The position numbers and the translations under genes were made by a program. The notes below the pieces were generated by a model, which saw only the letters and a program-made list of their open reading frames with translations, made no database searches and had not been told where the DNA came from. A stretch of 49,947 bases of DNA from Acidobacteriota bacterium (GTDB lineage Bacteria > Acidobacteriota > Terriglobia > Bryobacterales > Bryobacteraceae), in NCBI GenBank assembly GCA_947470805.1, contig CANIVU010000060.1, positions 1-49,947 of the forward strand, read 5' to 3'. Numbering within the stretch: position 1 is the first letter of the stretch; each line of letters opens with the position of its first letter. Positions 47,981 through 49,947 of this stretch are shown here, piece by piece.

Positions 47981-47983
47981 CAC

Positions 47984-48508
47984 CTACTCTCTTCCCGGAA
48001 TCTCCGTCGCCATCTGCTCCAGTAACTTCCGTTCTTCGTCCGAGTAGTTACTGGTAAACCGGCGGTTGTTGAGGATCGTCTTCCGCTCCTCCGGATCCGC
48101 TTTCCGCAGCCTCCGGATCGCCGCCTGCGCCTCCGGCCGCTTCTCCGGGGGAAATGTCTCACTAAACCGCCGGAACAACTGCCGCACTTCCTGCTGCTTC
48201 TCCGGCGTCATCCCTTGGAACTGCGCGTACGACCCAGCCAGCCGCCGCCGCTGGTCAGGCGGCGTTTGGTTCCACCGTTCCAGCCGCCGCTCCATCATCT
48301 CCCGGCGCTCCGGTGGCAGCTTGCTCAGCGCTTCCTGCCGTTCAGTAGGGCTCAATTGGCTGAACCGCTCCACCACGTCCGGCGGCGGTCCGCCCGGGCC
48401 CTTCTGCTTCATGAAGCCCGGCCCTTTGCGCTTCAACGCCGGCTGCGGATCTGCCGATACGCTAAAACTCAAAAACACCGCCATCGCAATCACAGAAAGC
48501 AGGCGCAT
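47984..48508 (-). CDS. DUF3106-type exported protein
   Basis: The 174-residue protein has a signal peptide (MRLLSVIAMAVFLSFSVSA) and a highly charged helical body with SQLSPTERQEALSKLPPERREMMERR and a repeat of the same kind (MTPEKQQEVRQLFRRFSETFPPEKRPEAQAAIRR). It resembles DUF3106 and Spy/CpxP-type periplasmic helical proteins. Its ATG overlaps the anti-sigma stop by 1 base (TGATG); GTG 48511 is an alternative. Being last in an ECF sigma operon, it could sense or buffer envelope stress. Confidence 0.8.
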   Translation of the reverse strand: MRLLSVIAMAVFLSFSVSADPQPALKRKGPGFMKQKGPGGPPPDVVERFSQLSPTERQEALSKLPPERREMMERRLERWNQTPPDQRRRLAGSYAQFQGMTPEKQQEVRQLFRRFSETFPPEKRPEAQAAIRRLRKADPEERKTILNNRRFTSNYSDEERKLLEQMATEIPGRE

Positions 48509-49029
48509 CACAGCACGTCTTTCTGCGCGGAATCGGCCACAACGGGCGCGTCCAACTGCCGCAGCATCTCAATATCTTCCAACGCCCGCTCGGCCTGCTC
48601 CACTTCCCGCACATCAATCACAATGGCCGACGGCGCCACCGGAGCCGGCACATCGTTCCGAACCAGGAACACCAGCGCCAAAGCCGCCGCCGCCGCGGCA
48701 ATCGATAACACCGGCTTCCACGCCGGCTGCCCCTGCAAATACTCCCGCACCGGAGCCCAATACCGCTCCCACACCGGAACCGTCTCTTGCTCGGCAATCC
48801 GCGCGTACAGCTTCCGGTCAAAGTCAGCCGAAATCGGCTCGGCATCGTACAAGTCCATCGCCGACCAGATCTGCGCCTGCGCCTCGGCCATCTCGCGGCA
48901 ATCGGCGCACTGCGCCATATGCAGCTCCAACATCTCTTTGCGTTCCGGGTCCAGCGAGCGGGCGCAGTAATCCAACAGCACGTCCGCGTTGTCGGTCTGC
49001 AGTGGGCAGGTCATCTTCGTGTTATTCAT
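48508..49029 (-). CDS. Zinc-type anti-sigma factor, membrane-anchored
   Basis: The 173-residue protein has a ZAS zinc motif HMAQCADC with an upstream Cys (LLDYCARSLDPERKEML) in its N-terminal half and one membrane helix (PVLSIAAAAAALALVFLV, near residue 110). These features fit an anti-sigma factor that holds the ECF sigma at the inner membrane. A GGGGGAGA site lies before ATG 49029. It follows the sigma gene by 16 bases. The periplasmic C-terminal part (DVREVEQAERALEDIEML) could receive the signal. Confidence 0.88.
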   Translation of the reverse strand: MNNTKMTCPLQTDNADVLLDYCARSLDPERKEMLELHMAQCADCREMAEAQAQIWSAMDLYDAEPISADFDRKLYARIAEQETVPVWERYWAPVREYLQGQPAWKPVLSIAAAAAALALVFLVRNDVPAPVAPSAIVIDVREVEQAERALEDIEMLRQLDAPVVADSAQKDVL

Positions 49030-49045
49030 GATCTGTCTCCCCCTC

Positions 49046-49666
49046 TCATGCCATATGCGCCAAACGGGCGCGCAAAGATTCATACGCACGAAACAGCAGC
49101 GATTTCACCGCCGATTCCGAACACTCCAGCACGGCTGCGATCTGAGAATACTCCATCTCTTCGTACTTATGCATAAGCACAGCAGCCTTCTGTTTCTCCG
49201 GCAAGCCTTGAATCGCCCGCCGTATCTCTTCAAATTTCGATTCCCGAACCATCGCCTGCTCCGCCGAAACGCCCCGGTCGGAAACCTGCCGAACCATCCC
49301 GTCCTGCGTCTCGTGGTCCAGGCTCTCCTGCCCCCGCTCGTGCCGCCGGTCCCGGATCCAGTTCAGCGCCAAATGGCTCGCAATGCGGAACAGCCACGTC
49401 GTGAACTTCGCCGTCGGCTCGTAGTTAGCCCGGCTCCGGTATACCCGCAGGAATACCTCCTGGGCCAGCTCTTCGGCAACGGATTGATTCTGCACCATGC
49501 GATAGAGAAAGTGAATAACCGGCGACCGGTGCCGCTCCAGCAGAAGCGTGAAGCTCTCCGTATCGCCCTCGCGTACACGGAGCATCAACTCCGCATCGCG
49601 CTCTAAAGTGGCAACGGCCATCATGTCTTTCAAAACCCCGTCATCTGGTAAAGGTTGCGGAGACAT
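49046..49666 (-). CDS. ECF RNA polymerase sigma factor
   Basis: The 206-residue protein has sigma region 2 (VAEELAQEVFLRVYRSRANYEPTAKFTTWLFRIASHLALNWIRDRR) and region 4 (LPEKQKAAVLMHKYEEMEYSQIAAVLECSESAVKSLLFRAYESLR). The N-terminal 25 residues include several possible starts. It is followed by a cognate-looking anti-sigma and an exported protein, so it probably controls an envelope response. A TAGTAT box at 17 bases and a TAAGTT box at 3 bases upstream are both off the usual spacing. Confidence 0.92.
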   Translation of the reverse strand: MSPQPLPDDGVLKDMMAVATLERDAELMLRVREGDTESFTLLLERHRSPVIHFLYRMVQNQSVAEELAQEVFLRVYRSRANYEPTAKFTTWLFRIASHLALNWIRDRRHERGQESLDHETQDGMVRQVSDRGVSAEQAMVRESKFEEIRRAIQGLPEKQKAAVLMHKYEEMEYSQIAAVLECSESAVKSLLFRAYESLRARLAHMA

Positions 49667-49686
49667 GTTAACTTAGCTCACTTATA

Positions 49687-49947
49687 CTACGCTTCGGCTC
49701 CGGCAGGTCTTTCCATTAACTCCCGCAGCGCATCGTGCGGACTTTTTCCTTGCGTGAAAATTGAGTACAACGTCTCCGCAATCGGCATAGATACCCCCTG
49801 CCGCCGCGCCAGCTCCACCGCCGAATAGGTGTTCTCCACCCCCTCGGCAATCATCCGCATCCCGCCCGTTATCTCCTCTAGATTCTTGCCTTTAGATAGC
49901 TCCACCCCCACCTTCCGGTTCCGGCTCAGCTCCCCCGTGCACGTCAA
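49687..49947 (-). CDS. gpsA: Glycerol-3-phosphate dehydrogenase [NAD(P)+], C-terminal part
   Basis: The open frame runs from the window edge to 49687, giving 86 residues (no true start visible). It shows the conserved GpsA end: TCTGELSRNRKVGVELSKGK, a helix with EGVENTYSAVELARRQG and SMPIAETLY. GpsA makes sn-glycerol 3-phosphate for phospholipids in the cytosol. The NAD-binding N-terminal domain lies outside the window. It is transcribed in the same direction as, and upstream of, the sigma gene, but whether the two share a transcript cannot be seen. Confidence 0.9.
   Translation of the reverse strand: MTCTGELSRNRKVGVELSKGKNLEEITGGMRMIAEGVENTYSAVELARRQGVSMPIAETLYSIFTQGKSPHDALRELMERPAGAEA

Larger units (their letters stand above)
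47480..47983. other. Intergenic region with terminator, repeats and duplicated gene tail
   Basis: The 504 bases between the cyclophilin fusion and the DUF3106 gene hold no intact gene. They hold a bidirectional terminator (47497-47529), two copies of a 20-bp palindromic repeat (47538 and 47617), a duplicated 3' piece of the cyclophilin gene (47653-47787), 166 bases of GC-rich unique sequence, and a minus-strand terminator (47954-47980). Confidence 0.8.

Noticed and set aside
49666-49700. dif-like sequence upstream of the sigma factor gene
   Set aside because: On inspection the match to the XerCD arms needs gaps and several mismatches, and it is 10 kb from the skew flip.
1-49947. CRISPR arrays, prophage, insertion sequences, tRNA or rRNA genes
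   Set aside because: No regularly spaced repeats, transposase-like or phage-like reading frames, and no cloverleaf or rRNA-like stretches were seen.

Overview
The window looks like chromosome of an Acidobacteriota bacterium of the Solibacter/Bryobacter type (class Terriglobia, order Bryobacterales). The evidence is gene content: an Oar-like TonB-dependent receptor with a carboxypeptidase-regulatory N-terminus, two DUF1549/DUF1553 plus DUF1501 modules, a secreted cyclophilin carrying the C-terminal domain typical of Solibacter exported proteins (TIGR03437-like), DUF4159 proteins, many Tat or Sec signals, VapBC, and very GC-rich DNA. There are no rRNA or tRNA genes, CRISPR arrays, prophage genes or complete insertion sequences that I can recognise.

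Layout. 1-126 is the end of htpG. 188-4186 (minus) is a PSCyt1/DUF1549/DUF1553 protein with its DUF1501 partner. 4229-4898 holds a glyoxalase-fold protein and a MmcQ/YjbR-like protein. 4974-12258 holds scattered enzymes and transport: PIG-L deacetylase, GntP permease, universal stress protein, SelA-like PLP enzyme, tannase-family esterase, DUF4440 protein and SMP-30 lactonase. 12278-12831 is vapBC. 12992-15750 holds a zinc-ribbon protein, a YceI protein coupled to a one-heme putative beta-barrel, and an unrecognised protein. 16027-16689 is an RraA-like protein. 16761-24149 is a plus-strand run: second DUF1549/1553 plus DUF1501 module, a TIM-barrel isomerase, a coiled-coil protein, a cytochrome/PQQ dehydrogenase and a small TIG-like secreted protein. 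24181-34515 holds an esterase, two paralogous secreted proteins, the large TonB receptor, RidA, a seven-heme cytochrome with TPR, a DUF1080 protein and a GH43-like protein. 34521-38896 (minus) is a tight operon of glutamine synthetase-like, SDR, aldehyde dehydrogenase and class I amidotransferase genes, best read as gamma-glutamyl-dependent amine or amino-alcohol catabolism. 38972-46066 holds an exported protein, an enolase-superfamily enzyme, two DUF4159 paralogues, a sulfatase, an exported protein and a cyclase. 46115-47787 holds the cyclophilin fusion followed by a duplicated scrap of its own 3' end. 47984-49666 (minus) is an ECF sigma, zinc anti-sigma and DUF3106 operon, and 49687-49947 is the end of gpsA.

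Three signals go beyond gene content. (1) Strand composition flips from strongly G-rich to strongly C-rich between about 34.5 and 39.8 kb regardless of gene orientation, as expected at a replication terminus. (2) At least 16 genes have a TANNNT -10 hexamer only 6-9 bases before the start codon, which predicts widespread leaderless mRNAs. At several divergent pairs the two -10 boxes overlap or nearly touch, which suggests bidirectional promoters. (3) The glutamylation operon lacks an amine oxidase or transaminase and has an SDR instead, which points to an amino alcohol as substrate.

Much of the window encodes exported enzymes for attacking organic matter (esterases, sulfatase, glycosidase-like proteins, TonB uptake) together with periplasmic c-type cytochromes.
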